From Cloacibacillus sp. (GTDB lineage Bacteria; Synergistota; Synergistia; Synergistales; Synergistaceae): a stretch of 64,000 nucleotides of DNA. The notes below the pieces were generated by a model that saw only the letters and a list, made by a program, of their open reading frames with translations, had not been told where the DNA came from and did no database searches. Positions 16,152 through 24,460 of this stretch are shown one piece after another (the stretch's first letter is position 1; each line of letters begins with the position of its first letter). Made by a program: the position numbers and the translations under genes. Location: assembly GCA_036655895.1 (NCBI GenBank), contig JAVVPF010000005.1:19401-83400 (forward strand), read 5' to 3'.

Positions 16152-18208
16152 TTTTCATCACTCTTTTCCGCCGTTTTTTTGTAAAATTCATGAAGCGCCA
16201 GTTGGGAGCGGCATTTTTGTTCTCCGATGGGCTTTACATATTCGTTTGCCCCGAAGACCGCCATATCGCGCGCCTTTACGTTGTCGCTCCACTGCAAGTC
16301 AAAGACCTTGTTCAGCTGCCTGCGTATCGCGGGGTCGAAGATTGGAACGCCGACCTCTATCCTTCGGCTTAAATTCCTCGTCATCCAGTCGGCGCTCAGG
16401 ATATACATTTTTTCCGCGCCGCCGCCGCCGAAAATTACCATTCGCGCGTGTTCAAGATAGATGTCGACGATGCTTATCACCCGGATGTTTTCGCTGAGCC
16501 CTTCGACACCGGGCTGGAGAGAGCAGGCCCCGCGCACTATAAGGCTGATCTTAACGCCGGCGCGGCTTGCCTTATAGAGTAGATTTATCATTTCCGGGTT
16601 GGTAAGGCTGTTGAATTTCGCCTTGATGTAGGCGTTTTTGCCTTTTTTCGCCAGCTTTATCTCATTTTCAATAAGTTCCTCAAAGCGTGAGCGCATGTTG
16701 TAGGGCGCGACCAGAAGCTCTTTGCAGGACATCGGCGTGTGCGAGATGATAGAGTCAAACACCGCGCGCGTTTCGGAGACGACCTCGCGCCGCGTCGTAA
16801 GCAGGCCGAAATCTGAATATATCTTTGCCGTCGATTCGCTGAAATTGCCAGTGCCGATATAGGCGTAGCCTTTCAGGCCTCCGCGCTCGCGGCGTTCGAC
16901 CAGTATCAGCTTGCAGTGCACCTTAAGCCCGGCCACGCCGTCTATGACGCGCACGCCGGCGCGCTGAAGGATGTCGGCGTACTCGATGTTCTGCCCCTCG
17001 TCAAAACGCGCCAGCAGCTCGATGATGACGGTGACGCACTTGCCGTTCTTCGCCGCGCCAATGAGCGCGTTTATCACCTTGGAATGTTCCGCCGTCCTGT
17101 ACAGCGTGATCGCGATGCTTTCCACCTTTGGGTCGATGGCGGCCTCCCGCAGAAAATCTATAAGGTGGTTGAAGGTATGATAAGGAAAATGCAGCATCAC
17201 GTCGCCCTTCGCAATGACCTTCAGAATGCTGGAGAACGGCGCGATGGCCGGATGGCGCATCGGAGCGGGCAGCTTTTCTTCAAGCCGGTCGCAGACGCGC
17301 GGAAACTTCATAAGGTCGTGCTTTAAGTGATAGCGGCCGCCCGGGTCGAGCGACGGGCCGCCCTTCAGTGAAAGCTTTGAGACGATCAGCGAAAGCAGAT
17401 CCTCCGGCATCTGTCTGTCATAGATGAGCCTCACGGGATTGCCGCGGTATCTGTTTTCTATGCCCTCTTCCATCTTTTCCATCAGGCTTTTGGAGATATC
17501 GTCGTCCAAGTCTATCTGGGCGTCCCTGACGACGCGGAAGGTGTGGGCCGTTATGGTTTCGCAGTTGAACATAAAGAATATCTCCCGCAGGCAGAGCCGT
17601 ATGATGTCGTCGATATAGATTATGTCTTTCTGTCCGGGAGCCGAAGGCAGCTCCACAAAACGCGGGCATGCGCTGCTGACCGGTATATGTATGAAGGCGA
17701 AGCGTTTGTTTTTTGACTTTGGCCCAGTCATTTTCACGCCGAGGTAGATGCCCCCGTCGCTTAGAAAGGGCATCGTCGTCGTCTTGCGTATCAACACGGG
17801 AACGATGCGCTCACTGATGACGGATGAATAATAGTCTACGCAGAACTTCTCCTGCTCCTCCGTCAGCTGCCGCTCGTTCACTACGCGTATCCCTATTTCC
17901 GCCATCTCTGCCAAGATGCCGTCGTAGGCGGCGTCAAATTTTTGCTGCGATTTCGCCATCAGCGCGTATATCTGCGGCAGCGCCTCGGCCGCGGCGCGTA
18001 TCTTGGCAGCCTGCCCGCCGCGCAGCCCCTTCATGCGGCTCATGCGGATCAGCTTCGCTACGCGCACCTTTACAAATTCGTCCTGGTTATTTGAAAAAAT
18101 CCCAAGGAACCTGAGACGCTGCATAAGCGGAACGTCGCCGTCCTGCGCCTCCTGCAGCACCCTGTCGTTGAAAACCAGCCAGCTCAGCTCCCTGTTGTTC
18201 ATTATCAT
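16148..18208 (-). CDS. ppk: Polyphosphate kinase 1
   Basis: A 686-aa PPK1, which reversibly polymerises the gamma-phosphate of ATP into polyphosphate. The N-terminal domain begins with N-R-E-L-S-W-L-V-F-N, as is typical. The first catalytic His is in G-L-K-V-H-C-K-L-I-L-V and the second in the L-E-H-A-R segment near residue 590; ARFDEGQNI lies between the PLD-like halves. GGAGG is 8 bases before the ATG at 18208. It forms an operon with ppx, and a run of 11-bp-spaced Pho-box-like repeats lies about 80 bases upstream. Length is normal. Confidence 0.95.
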   Translation of the reverse strand: MIMNNRELSWLVFNDRVLQEAQDGDVPLMQRLRFLGIFSNNQDEFVKVRVAKLIRMSRMKGLRGGQAAKIRAAAEALPQIYALMAKSQQKFDAAYDGILAEMAEIGIRVVNERQLTEEQEKFCVDYYSSVISERIVPVLIRKTTTMPFLSDGGIYLGVKMTGPKSKNKRFAFIHIPVSSACPRFVELPSAPGQKDIIYIDDIIRLCLREIFFMFNCETITAHTFRVVRDAQIDLDDDISKSLMEKMEEGIENRYRGNPVRLIYDRQMPEDLLSLIVSKLSLKGGPSLDPGGRYHLKHDLMKFPRVCDRLEEKLPAPMRHPAIAPFSSILKVIAKGDVMLHFPYHTFNHLIDFLREAAIDPKVESIAITLYRTAEHSKVINALIGAAKNGKCVTVIIELLARFDEGQNIEYADILQRAGVRVIDGVAGLKVHCKLILVERRERGGLKGYAYIGTGNFSESTAKIYSDFGLLTTRREVVSETRAVFDSIISHTPMSCKELLVAPYNMRSRFEELIENEIKLAKKGKNAYIKAKFNSLTNPEMINLLYKASRAGVKISLIVRGACSLQPGVEGLSENIRVISIVDIYLEHARMVIFGGGGAEKMYILSADWMTRNLSRRIEVGVPIFDPAIRRQLNKVFDLQWSDNVKARDMAVFGANEYVKPIGEQKCRSQLALHEFYKKTAEKSDEK

Positions 18209-18287
18209 TAGAGTATCCTCCCCCGCGTGGGGCACAACGTTAATGTAGCCATTACCCCATTATCTTAAGGCCGCGAAGGAAACGCAA

Positions 18288-18326
18288 AGTTAAAAGAACG
18301 TAAAATTAATGTTAAATTTATGTATT
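18288..18326 (-). promoter_or_regulatory. Candidate Pho box (four 11-bp-spaced direct repeats)
   Basis: On the minus strand, AATACA, TTAACA, TTTACG and TTAACT occur with starts exactly 11 bases apart (18326, 18315, 18304, 18293). This matches the PhoP-type consensus TT(A/T/C)ACA with 5-base gaps. TAAGAT/GATAAT about 20 bases downstream could be the -10. It suggests phosphate-starvation control of ppk-ppx. Confidence 0.6.
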
Positions 18327-18385
18327 TTGCGAAAAAACCAACCAACCACGCTCAAAGAAAGGAGCTCCCGCGTTATAGTGCGCTA

Positions 18386-19042
18386 TCAGTGCAACCGGCT
18401 TATGCCGTTTGGGGTTGCGCTTAGCACTTCGGGGAGTTTGTTCAGTTCCTCGATGAAGGTCATGGTCTGTTTGTCTGTTTTTGAGCGCAGGTGGAGCATT
18501 ATCAGCATTTGCGGGGGCACGGAGGCGTCGGCCACCGGCGTGAAGGTCTGTATTATCTCCGCTGCAGCTTTGGCGGCGGTGGTTTTGGCCGTTTTTTTCA
18601 TAGAGCGCTCTGCGCGTTTTTTATCCGCCGCATATTGCTCTGCCAAGACGCCGCTTTTGAGGACTACGAGCGCTTCGCCCGGCGCGTATTGCGGGGCGGC
18701 TTCTTTTTTTGCACAGAGCGCGGCGCGGGCGTATTCCGCGCCGGTGACGGCCCCTTTTGGAGCGCGGACGCCGTCTTTTGCGTGAATGCATAGCGACATG
18801 ACCTTGCCATCTTTGAGGCCGGCGTAGTTCCACCATTTTGTCGCCTCGTCATAGAGCAGCACGAAGCCTTCTTTATTTTGTATCCAGTGCGCCCGCTCGT
18901 CGCCGCAGTTTTTTATTGTAATGGAGCTTCCGTCCGGCTGCATTGGGGTGCGTTCCATGCGGAGGTCCGCGCCTGCGAATGCCGGCGTCACGAAGGCCGC
19001 CGTAAAGAGGACGGCCGCCAATAATATCAGTCTGATATTCAT
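18386..19042 (-). CDS. Secreted protein resembling an orphan protease prodomain
   Basis: A 218-aa protein with a signal peptide (cleavage near A-F-A at residue 23). Residues 40-85 (H-W-I-Q-N-K-E-G-F-V-L-L-Y-D-E, then W-W-N-Y-A) look like the N-terminal region of secreted M6-type metalloproteases. Residues 115-215, from Y-A-P-G-E-A-L-V-V-L-K onward, look like the inhibitor prodomain of subtilisin-like proteases. No catalytic domain follows before the stop. It could be a stand-alone protease inhibitor/chaperone or a truncated protease. The resemblance is by eye only. Confidence 0.55.
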   Translation of the reverse strand: MNIRLILLAAVLFTAAFVTPAFAGADLRMERTPMQPDGSSITIKNCGDERAHWIQNKEGFVLLYDEATKWWNYAGLKDGKVMSLCIHAKDGVRAPKGAVTGAEYARAALCAKKEAAPQYAPGEALVVLKSGVLAEQYAADKKRAERSMKKTAKTTAAKAAAEIIQTFTPVADASVPPQMLIMLHLRSKTDKQTMTFIEELNKLPEVLSATPNGISRLH

Positions 19043-19228
19043 TTAAGCCGCTCCTTTCACCGTTGTCTTTTTGTAAATAGATTTCGCGCGCTGGCCGCGC
19101 GCGGCCATTTTTTAAGATTCCGCCGTATCTACAGTCTATTCCAATAAATTGATGAAATCAAGACGGAGCCTCTTATATTGCGCAGGGGTGACGGAAAGGC
19201 GGCGTGATGTTTATATAAAAAACGAGGC

Positions 19229-19261
19229 AAGCCGCCCGTGAGCCATGGAAAGGGGCGGCTT
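19229..19261 (-). terminator. Probable terminator of the pst operon
   Basis: A 9-bp stem (AAGCCGCCC with GGGCGGCTT) lies in the 300-base gap after pstB. On the minus strand a six-T run follows after six bases. The rest of 19043-19342 shows no gene. Confidence 0.55.
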
Positions 19262-19342
19262 TGTTATGGGGCAAATCGCCCGTTTTGTTTAAAATTTCGG
19301 CGCCGCGCTGGTTTTGCGCCGTCCTTCGTTTAAGGCCGCTTT

Positions 19343-20098
19343 CTACAACAGCGTCTCCAGAAAGGCCTCGCCCTCTTCTTTTGGCAGTTCGTCTTTGCTA
19401 AGTTTTTTTATTATTCGGCCTTCGCCCATGACGATGAAGTGTTCACCAAGTTTTTTTGCCTGGGTCAGGCTGTGCGAGACCATTATCATGGGGATGCGTT
19501 CTTTTAATTTCATCAGGTGTTCTTCTATCAGCTCTGTTGATTTTCTGTCCAGCGACGCGGTCGGCTCGTCAAGCAGCAGCAGGTCGGGCTCCATCGCAAG
19601 CGTCCGCGCGAGGCAGAGGCGCTGCTGTTGACCGCCCGAAAAACTTGCGGCGCGCTGGTTCAAACGGTCTTTTACCTCGTCCCAGAGGCCGACTTCGCGC
19701 AGGCTTTTTTCCATGCGGCGCGCCGCCTCCGCGCGCGAAAGGCCCAGCACCAGCTCCAGCGGCATCGTTATGTTTTTTGCAAGAGAAAGCGGCAGAGGGT
19801 TTGGCGTCTGAAAGACCATTCCGGCGCTGCGGCGGATGTACGTTAAATCCGGTGCGTCGCTGCCGTAAACGTTTGTCAGCGCTCCTCCCAAACGCACCTG
19901 GACCGAGCCGCCGCCTTCGTATCCGGGAAAGCTTTCGTTTAGGCGGTTCAGCGAGCGCAGCAGCGTCGTCTTTCCAGAACCGGAACGCCCAAGCAGCACC
20001 GTGACGCCCTCCTTTGGAATATCGGCGCTTACGCCGCAAAGCGCAGGCTCTTTATTGAAGGCCACCCAAAGGCCATCTATCTTGGCGCAAAGTTCCAT
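19343..20098 (-). CDS. pstB: Phosphate ABC transporter ATP-binding protein
   Basis: A 251-aa ABC ATPase with Walker A GRSGSGKTT near residue 38, the signature SFSGGQQQRLCLARTL near residue 150, Walker B LLLLDEP, and the H-loop VSHS. It energises the Pst high-affinity phosphate importer. It is the last gene of pstS-pstC-pstA-pstB; its ATG follows the pstA stop by one base. PstB is usually followed by phoU, which is absent here. The neighbouring ppk-ppx operon fits a phosphate-handling island. Confidence 0.92.
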   Translation of the reverse strand: MELCAKIDGLWVAFNKEPALCGVSADIPKEGVTVLLGRSGSGKTTLLRSLNRLNESFPGYEGGGSVQVRLGGALTNVYGSDAPDLTYIRRSAGMVFQTPNPLPLSLAKNITMPLELVLGLSRAEAARRMEKSLREVGLWDEVKDRLNQRAASFSGGQQQRLCLARTLAMEPDLLLLDEPTASLDRKSTELIEEHLMKLKERIPMIMVSHSLTQAKKLGEHFIVMGEGRIIKKLSKDELPKEEGEAFLETLL

Positions 20099-20099
20099 C

Positions 20100-21026
20100 T
20101 CAATTCCCCCTGAATCTGCGTTCCATGCCGCGCTGGCAAAGCCACGCGGCGCCCATCAGCGCCGCCGAAAGCATCAATAAAACCAGCGACGCGCCGAATC
20201 CGCGCAGCAGTTCGCTTTCGTCTGCGTACTGCGCCGCCGTATAGTATATGAGAAAGGGCAGAGCCTCAAACTTTGAGGCAAGCCCCGCGGGAAGCCCTGA
20301 ATTTACTACGACGCCGGTGAGCATGATCACGGCGGTGTCCTCTGCGGCGCGTCCCATGGCGAGCATGACGCCGCCCAGGATGCCGCGCGCCGCGGCGGGA
20401 ACGAGAAGCCGAAGCATTATCGCGTTATGCGAAAACCCAAGCGACGCGCCGGTGATCTCAAGCATCGGCGGCAGGCTTTCTATCGAGGCGCGCGTCGTGA
20501 CGACAAGCGCCGGCATGACGAGCAGCGCGAGGCAGAAGGCGGCGAGCGCGATGGAGGTTGTGGCGTCGGGCGCTATGGTTCGGCGCAGCGCTATGATGAG
20601 CACGAAGCCGAAAAGCCCCATCACGATCGACGGGACGCTTGCCAAAAGCTCTATGCCGGAGGAAAGTGTGCGCGCGAGGCCGCTTTCGGAATAACGGGCG
20701 AGGAAGAGGCCGCATCCGATGCCAGGGACAAGCGCCATAAGCATTGTGAGCGCCACAAGGCAGAAGGTTCCGGCGAAGGCTGGCCATATCCCCTCCCATA
20801 CCGGAGCCGCGTGAAAAATGGCTTCAAGGGGCGGCGTGTCGCCGAAGAAAAGTCTCACGTCAAGCGTCTGAAATCCCTGCTGGAAAATGAAGAAAATGAG
20901 CGCCCCGCAGCCTCCGGCGACTACGGCGGCGCTTGCAAAGGCAAGCGCTTTCAATGCGTAAAATTTTATCCGCAGCGTTGACCGCGTTCTTTTTTCTTTA
21001 GTTATCTTAGTTAGCAGCTTTATCAT
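20100..21026 (-). CDS. pstA: Phosphate ABC transporter permease PstA
   Basis: A 308-aa inner-membrane permease with about six helices and a binding-protein-dependent transport domain. The EAA loop region (A-S-L-G-F-S-H-N-A-I-M-L-R-L-L-V-P-A-A) is around residue 200, where it docks with PstB. It pairs with PstC to form the phosphate channel. The N-terminus has a basic cytoplasmic stretch (K-I-T-K-E-K-R-T-R). Its start overlaps the pstC stop by 4 bases, so translation is coupled. The assignment to PstA rather than PstC follows from gene order after pstS-pstC. Confidence 0.9.
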   Translation of the reverse strand: MIKLLTKITKEKRTRSTLRIKFYALKALAFASAAVVAGGCGALIFFIFQQGFQTLDVRLFFGDTPPLEAIFHAAPVWEGIWPAFAGTFCLVALTMLMALVPGIGCGLFLARYSESGLARTLSSGIELLASVPSIVMGLFGFVLIIALRRTIAPDATTSIALAAFCLALLVMPALVVTTRASIESLPPMLEITGASLGFSHNAIMLRLLVPAAARGILGGVMLAMGRAAEDTAVIMLTGVVVNSGLPAGLASKFEALPFLIYYTAAQYADESELLRGFGASLVLLMLSAALMGAAWLCQRGMERRFRGN

Positions 21027-21859
21027 TCTTCGCCGTCTCCTCTTAACGATCGCAGGAGCAGATTTGCGCCCGCGCTTAACGCAAGCAGAATGCCCCCCGC
21101 CACGAACAGCGAATAGTAGGCCGTCCCGCCAACGTCAGACGAGAGCGCAAGGCCGATGTGCGCGGTGAGCGTCCTGAATGATTCTATAGGCGAGCCGGGG
21201 TACTGCACCGCGTTTCCGGCAAGCATCGTTGGTATCATCGTATCTCCCGCCGCACGCCCGAAGCCCAAAAGAGCGGCGCCTCGCAGCCATTTTCGTGATG
21301 CGGGCAGCACCACCCAGACGAAATTTTCAGCCTTCGAAAGCCCCAGCGCCGCCGCGGTAAGAGAGGTTTCCGCCGCCGTCTGTGCGGCTGCGCCCTCCAT
21401 AGCGATCGCCATTGTAGGCGTTATGAGCAGCGACAGCACCAGAGTTGCCGTAAGCCACGAAAAGCCGGAGCCGCCAAAGGCGTCTCGGATGAGCGGCACC
21501 AGCAGGAAGACGGAGGCGAAGCCAAATACGACGGTGGGAATGGCGGTCATTATGCGCAGCAGCGCCGAAAGCAGCGACGCGCTCGTTTTTCCGCCAAATC
21601 CGTGTATGTAGCAAAGACAGCCGAGCGCCAAAAGCCATCCGATGATGAGCGAGGAAAAAGAAAGCGCAAGGGTGGCCGCAACCATCGGAAGAATACCGAA
21701 CTGCTGTGAGTCTGGCGCCCAGACAGAGGAAAAGAGCGTGGGGCCGCTCATAAAAAGCCCCTCCGCCGCGCAGAATATTATAAAGACGAATACTGTGGAA
21801 AGCAGCGCCGTCACGTAAAGCGCGGACGCCGAAAGCCACAGCGGTTTTTTATCGTTCAT
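21023..21859 (-). CDS. pstC: Phosphate ABC transporter permease PstC
   Basis: A 278-aa permease with about six helices and the conserved EAA-type loop (A-A-A-L-G-L-S-K-A-E-N-F-V-W-V-V-L-P-A), followed by GRAAGDTM. It partners PstA in the phosphate importer. It follows pstS after a short gap containing a GC-rich hairpin and overlaps pstA by 4 bases. There is no strong Shine-Dalgarno before the ATG, so initiation may depend on upstream translation. Confidence 0.9.
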   Translation of the reverse strand: MNDKKPLWLSASALYVTALLSTVFVFIIFCAAEGLFMSGPTLFSSVWAPDSQQFGILPMVAATLALSFSSLIIGWLLALGCLCYIHGFGGKTSASLLSALLRIMTAIPTVVFGFASVFLLVPLIRDAFGGSGFSWLTATLVLSLLITPTMAIAMEGAAAQTAAETSLTAAALGLSKAENFVWVVLPASRKWLRGAALLGFGRAAGDTMIPTMLAGNAVQYPGSPIESFRTLTAHIGLALSSDVGGTAYYSLFVAGGILLALSAGANLLLRSLRGDGEE

Positions 21860-21867
21860 TACGGTAT

Positions 21868-21887
21868 GGGGCCGCGGTTGCGGCCCC
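21868..21887 (-). other. Intercistronic hairpin between pstS and pstC
   Basis: An 8-bp perfect GC stem (GGGGCCGC, GGTT loop, GCGGCCCC) without a T-run. Such hairpins commonly protect or partly terminate the binding-protein mRNA, so that PstS exceeds the membrane subunits. Confidence 0.55.
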
Positions 21888-21903
21888 GCCTCTTTTCCCG
21901 CAG

Positions 21904-22734
21904 TTACTTTCTTTTGAGGGGGATATATTTGCTCTCTTTGATTATCTGTTGCCCCTCCGGCGAGTAGATGTAATCAATGAAAAGAGCAGTGAGACCCGAG
22001 GGCTCGCCCTTTGTGTTCATGTAGAGGTCGCGAACGACGGTGTATTTGCCGTTTGCGGCGTTTTCCTGCGTCGCGGTCATTCCGGCAAGTTTCGGCGCTT
22101 TGACCGACTTGTCAATATGGCCGATGCCGACGTAGCCGATGGCGCGCGCGTCCTTCGCCACCGCCGTCTTCATCGCGCCGTTGGAGCTTACGACGTTTGC
22201 CTTGGCGGAGACGGCGCCCTTGTTTATCGCCTTCTCTGTGAAGACCTCGCGCGTGCCGCTGCCGTCCTCGCGCACATACAGGTTTATCTCCGCGTCCGCG
22301 CCGCCAACCTGTTTCCAGTTTGTTATTTTGCCTGCGTAAATATCGCCGAGCTGTTCAAACGAAAGCTCCGCGACTTTGTTTTCCGGGTTGATGACGACGG
22401 CCACTCCGTCTATCGCAAACGGGAAGGTCTTAAGGCCGTATTTTTCTATTTCATCCTTCTTAAGGGCGCGCCCCGTGTTGCCTATTTCGACCAGTCCTTC
22501 GCCCACCTGCTTCACGCCGACGCCGGAACCGCCGCCCGCCACTGTGATGCGGATGTCGCGGTTTGCGCTCATGATGCGTTTTGCCGCTTCCTGCATGACG
22601 GGGATGTGCGCCGTGCCGCCGGCTATGTCTATCTTGCCCTTCTGCCCTTTAAAGGAATCAAGCGGCGCCGCCGTTGCGGCCGATGCCGTAAGAATACAAA
22701 TCATTGCTGTCATAACGATATTTTTCATCTTCAT
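21904..22734 (-). CDS. pstS: Phosphate-binding protein PstS
   Basis: A 276-aa secreted substrate-binding protein with a signal peptide (A-A-T-A-A near residue 22). Phosphate contacts are suggested by A-G-G-G-S-G-V-G near residue 65, the I-G-N-T-G-R segment, and R-E-D-G-S-G-T-R-E near residue 155. It captures phosphate outside the membrane and delivers it to PstCA. The signal peptide lacks a lipobox Cys, so it is predicted soluble in the periplasm. AAGGAG lies 9 bases before ATG 22734. It is the first gene of the pst operon. Confidence 0.92.
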   Translation of the reverse strand: MKMKNIVMTAMICILTASAATAAPLDSFKGQKGKIDIAGGTAHIPVMQEAAKRIMSANRDIRITVAGGGSGVGVKQVGEGLVEIGNTGRALKKDEIEKYGLKTFPFAIDGVAVVINPENKVAELSFEQLGDIYAGKITNWKQVGGADAEINLYVREDGSGTREVFTEKAINKGAVSAKANVVSSNGAMKTAVAKDARAIGYVGIGHIDKSVKAPKLAGMTATQENAANGKYTVVRDLYMNTKGEPSGLTALFIDYIYSPEGQQIIKESKYIPLKRK

Positions 22735-23185
22735 TTAAAATTTCTCCTTCACTGTTTTTGATAGGATGATCGCGAATGCGCGGCACAGCGCCGCGGCGCC
22801 TGTTGTTATTGGCGCGCAGTATAGGACGTATTTTTAATGCCGAAGAAAGCCGAAAGACTCCGTTTTTCGTTTAGAGAATAGGAGAAAGAGAGAGTTCGGA
22901 CAGGAAATGAATATCTTCGGCGCTTAAAAAATGCAGCCCGTGCATTTTATTTGGATAAGATCAAGACTGCGCCAAAATTTTTCACCCTTTCCGAGAATCG
23001 TTTAGTTTTTACCGGGAAATAATATCACACTGAATCGGACAAATGTCAATGGCGTAATCTTGAATTATTTCAAAATTTGGGCGCAGCGACAAATCAGGCC
23101 ACTAATCGCGCAAAAAACGGCGCTGGCTGGCTCAACGCCGCGCCTGCGCCGCAGAACTTGATAATTTATGCCGGCCGCAGCGCGG
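22735..23185. other. Non-coding pst upstream region
   Basis: About 450 bases hold the pstS leader and, on the left-reading strand at 23112-23140, a terminator for the GNAT operon (7-bp CGGCGTT/AGCGCCG stem then six T). A small 8-bp hairpin (AAAATGCA/TGCATTTT) lies at 22928-22948. I found no Pho-box-like repeats here, unlike upstream of ppk. Confidence 0.5.
23112..23140 (-). terminator. Terminator of the GNAT operon
   Basis: A 7-bp stem with a 9-base loop, immediately followed on the minus strand by six T residues. Confidence 0.75.
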
Positions 23186-23470
23186 CTAGGCTTTTTTATG
23201 ATGACGGCAGCCGCCGCCTTCGGTCATCATTTCGTAAATCGGCACGTAGACTGCAAGCAGCGCCGCCACATTTTCATGGCAGCCGCGCCCGGATGGATTG
23301 TGAGCAGAACAGCTGTTGTCGCCGCAAAGCGGGACGGCAGCCGCAACCGTCTCGTAATCGCGCGCGCCGTTTGTGATTGCGACAAGCACCATGTTTTTTG
23401 TAGAGCCGGTCGTGGTGCAGACCTTCATATCGGCTCCGGCCTGACGCCAGAGGCCCTCCAAATCGATCAT
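23186..23470 (-). CDS. Small cysteine-containing protein of unknown function
   Basis: A 94-aa protein I do not recognise. It has five Cys (residue 18; a C-x4-C pair near 49-54; 64 near S-G-R-G-C-H; 88 near the end) and a C-terminal C-R-H-H-K-K stretch, suggesting metal or cluster binding or a disulfide. A-A-L-L-A-V-Y-V-P-I-Y forms a hydrophobic helix. There is no signal peptide. A strong AGGAGGGG Shine-Dalgarno is 5 bases before the ATG and the gene lies 17 bases after the GNAT stop on the same strand, so it is very probably expressed and linked to that enzyme. Confidence 0.65.
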   Translation of the reverse strand: MIDLEGLWRQAGADMKVCTTTGSTKNMVLVAITNGARDYETVAAAVPLCGDNSCSAHNPSGRGCHENVAALLAVYVPIYEMMTEGGGCRHHKKA

Positions 23471-23487
23471 TTTTGACCCCTCCTAAA

Positions 23488-24255
23488 TTAAATATTCGCC
23501 GACGTTGAATATATGGCGATTTTGTCTATCATTTTGAAGCCGTGGCTGATATAGAGCTTGAAGCCTTCCTCTGTGGCGAGCAGGCATAGCTCTTTGTCAG
23601 CTTTGAGCGAGAGGCCGCCGAGCGCCTCCAAAAGACGTCCCGCGTGCCCACGTTTGCGGTATTCCGGCAGAGTGGCGAAATAATAGAGCCCCATTGTCTC
23701 CGCCGTTTCGTGCAGAAGCGCCGTCGTCACTATCCTGCCCTCGTCGCGGAGCACCAGCGCGCGGTTTCCAGAAGCCTGCGCCAAATATTCCCCAAAGGAC
23801 CTATATCCCGCGATGCCCTTTGCGTCAGCGCCGTCTCCGCCGAATGCAAGCCAAAGCGCCTCGGCCCAGTCGCTGCGCTGCGCGCCGGAAATGTCTTCAA
23901 AGCAGCCCGCGCCGTCAAGCGGCGTCATGTTTTCGCGCGGCAGGTACATAGAGGTGTAGATGCGCCTTCTGAGCAGTCCGTTTTCTTGAAAGGCCTCCGC
24001 CAGCTCGTAGGGCGTGCTTGGAAGCCACGGCGCAATGAAAGAGGCGCCGCGTTTCTCAAAAAAGGCCTTCGCCTCCGCCACATCTTTCGGCCTCGCCTCT
24101 TCGTTGAAAATGACATAATTTTCGCCGGCCGACGGCTCGCCGCTCGCCGCGGCAAGCGATCCGTCCTTGAAATGAAGAGAGGCTCCATGCGGAGCGCCCG
24201 CTATCATCTGCAAAAAAGAACGGAAATTATTATTAAACTGAGATGCTGCGTCCAT
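23488..24255 (-). CDS. GNAT family N-acetyltransferase
   Basis: A 255-aa protein with a C-terminal GNAT domain. The acetyl-CoA pyrophosphate loop is P-E-Y-R-K-R-G-H-A-G-R-L near residue 205, preceded by the M-G-L-Y-Y-F-A-T-L strand and followed by E-E-G-F-K-L-Y-I-S-H-G-F. The N-terminal 120 residues resemble the degenerate first GNAT-like half of two-domain acetyltransferases. The acceptor is unknown. AAGGAG precedes the ATG by 6 bases. It heads a two-gene operon with the small Cys protein. Confidence 0.85.
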   Translation of the reverse strand: MDAASQFNNNFRSFLQMIAGAPHGASLHFKDGSLAAASGEPSAGENYVIFNEEARPKDVAEAKAFFEKRGASFIAPWLPSTPYELAEAFQENGLLRRRIYTSMYLPRENMTPLDGAGCFEDISGAQRSDWAEALWLAFGGDGADAKGIAGYRSFGEYLAQASGNRALVLRDEGRIVTTALLHETAETMGLYYFATLPEYRKRGHAGRLLEALGGLSLKADKELCLLATEEGFKLYISHGFKMIDKIAIYSTSANI

Positions 24256-24460
24256 AGTTTTCTCCTTATAGGTGCGGTATGTATATGCGCCGTATATGCT
24301 TTAAAATTTTCAAAATCAGGCAAAGAAAAGAGACTTCAAAAGGATTTTACAGGAGAAGCGCCCCGTTGATGCAATCCGCACAAGCCTCCTTTATAATTAA
24401 ATACGATATTCCTGAAAATAACAATGACCTAATTTCGTAAATAACCGGGAGAGTGCTGAT

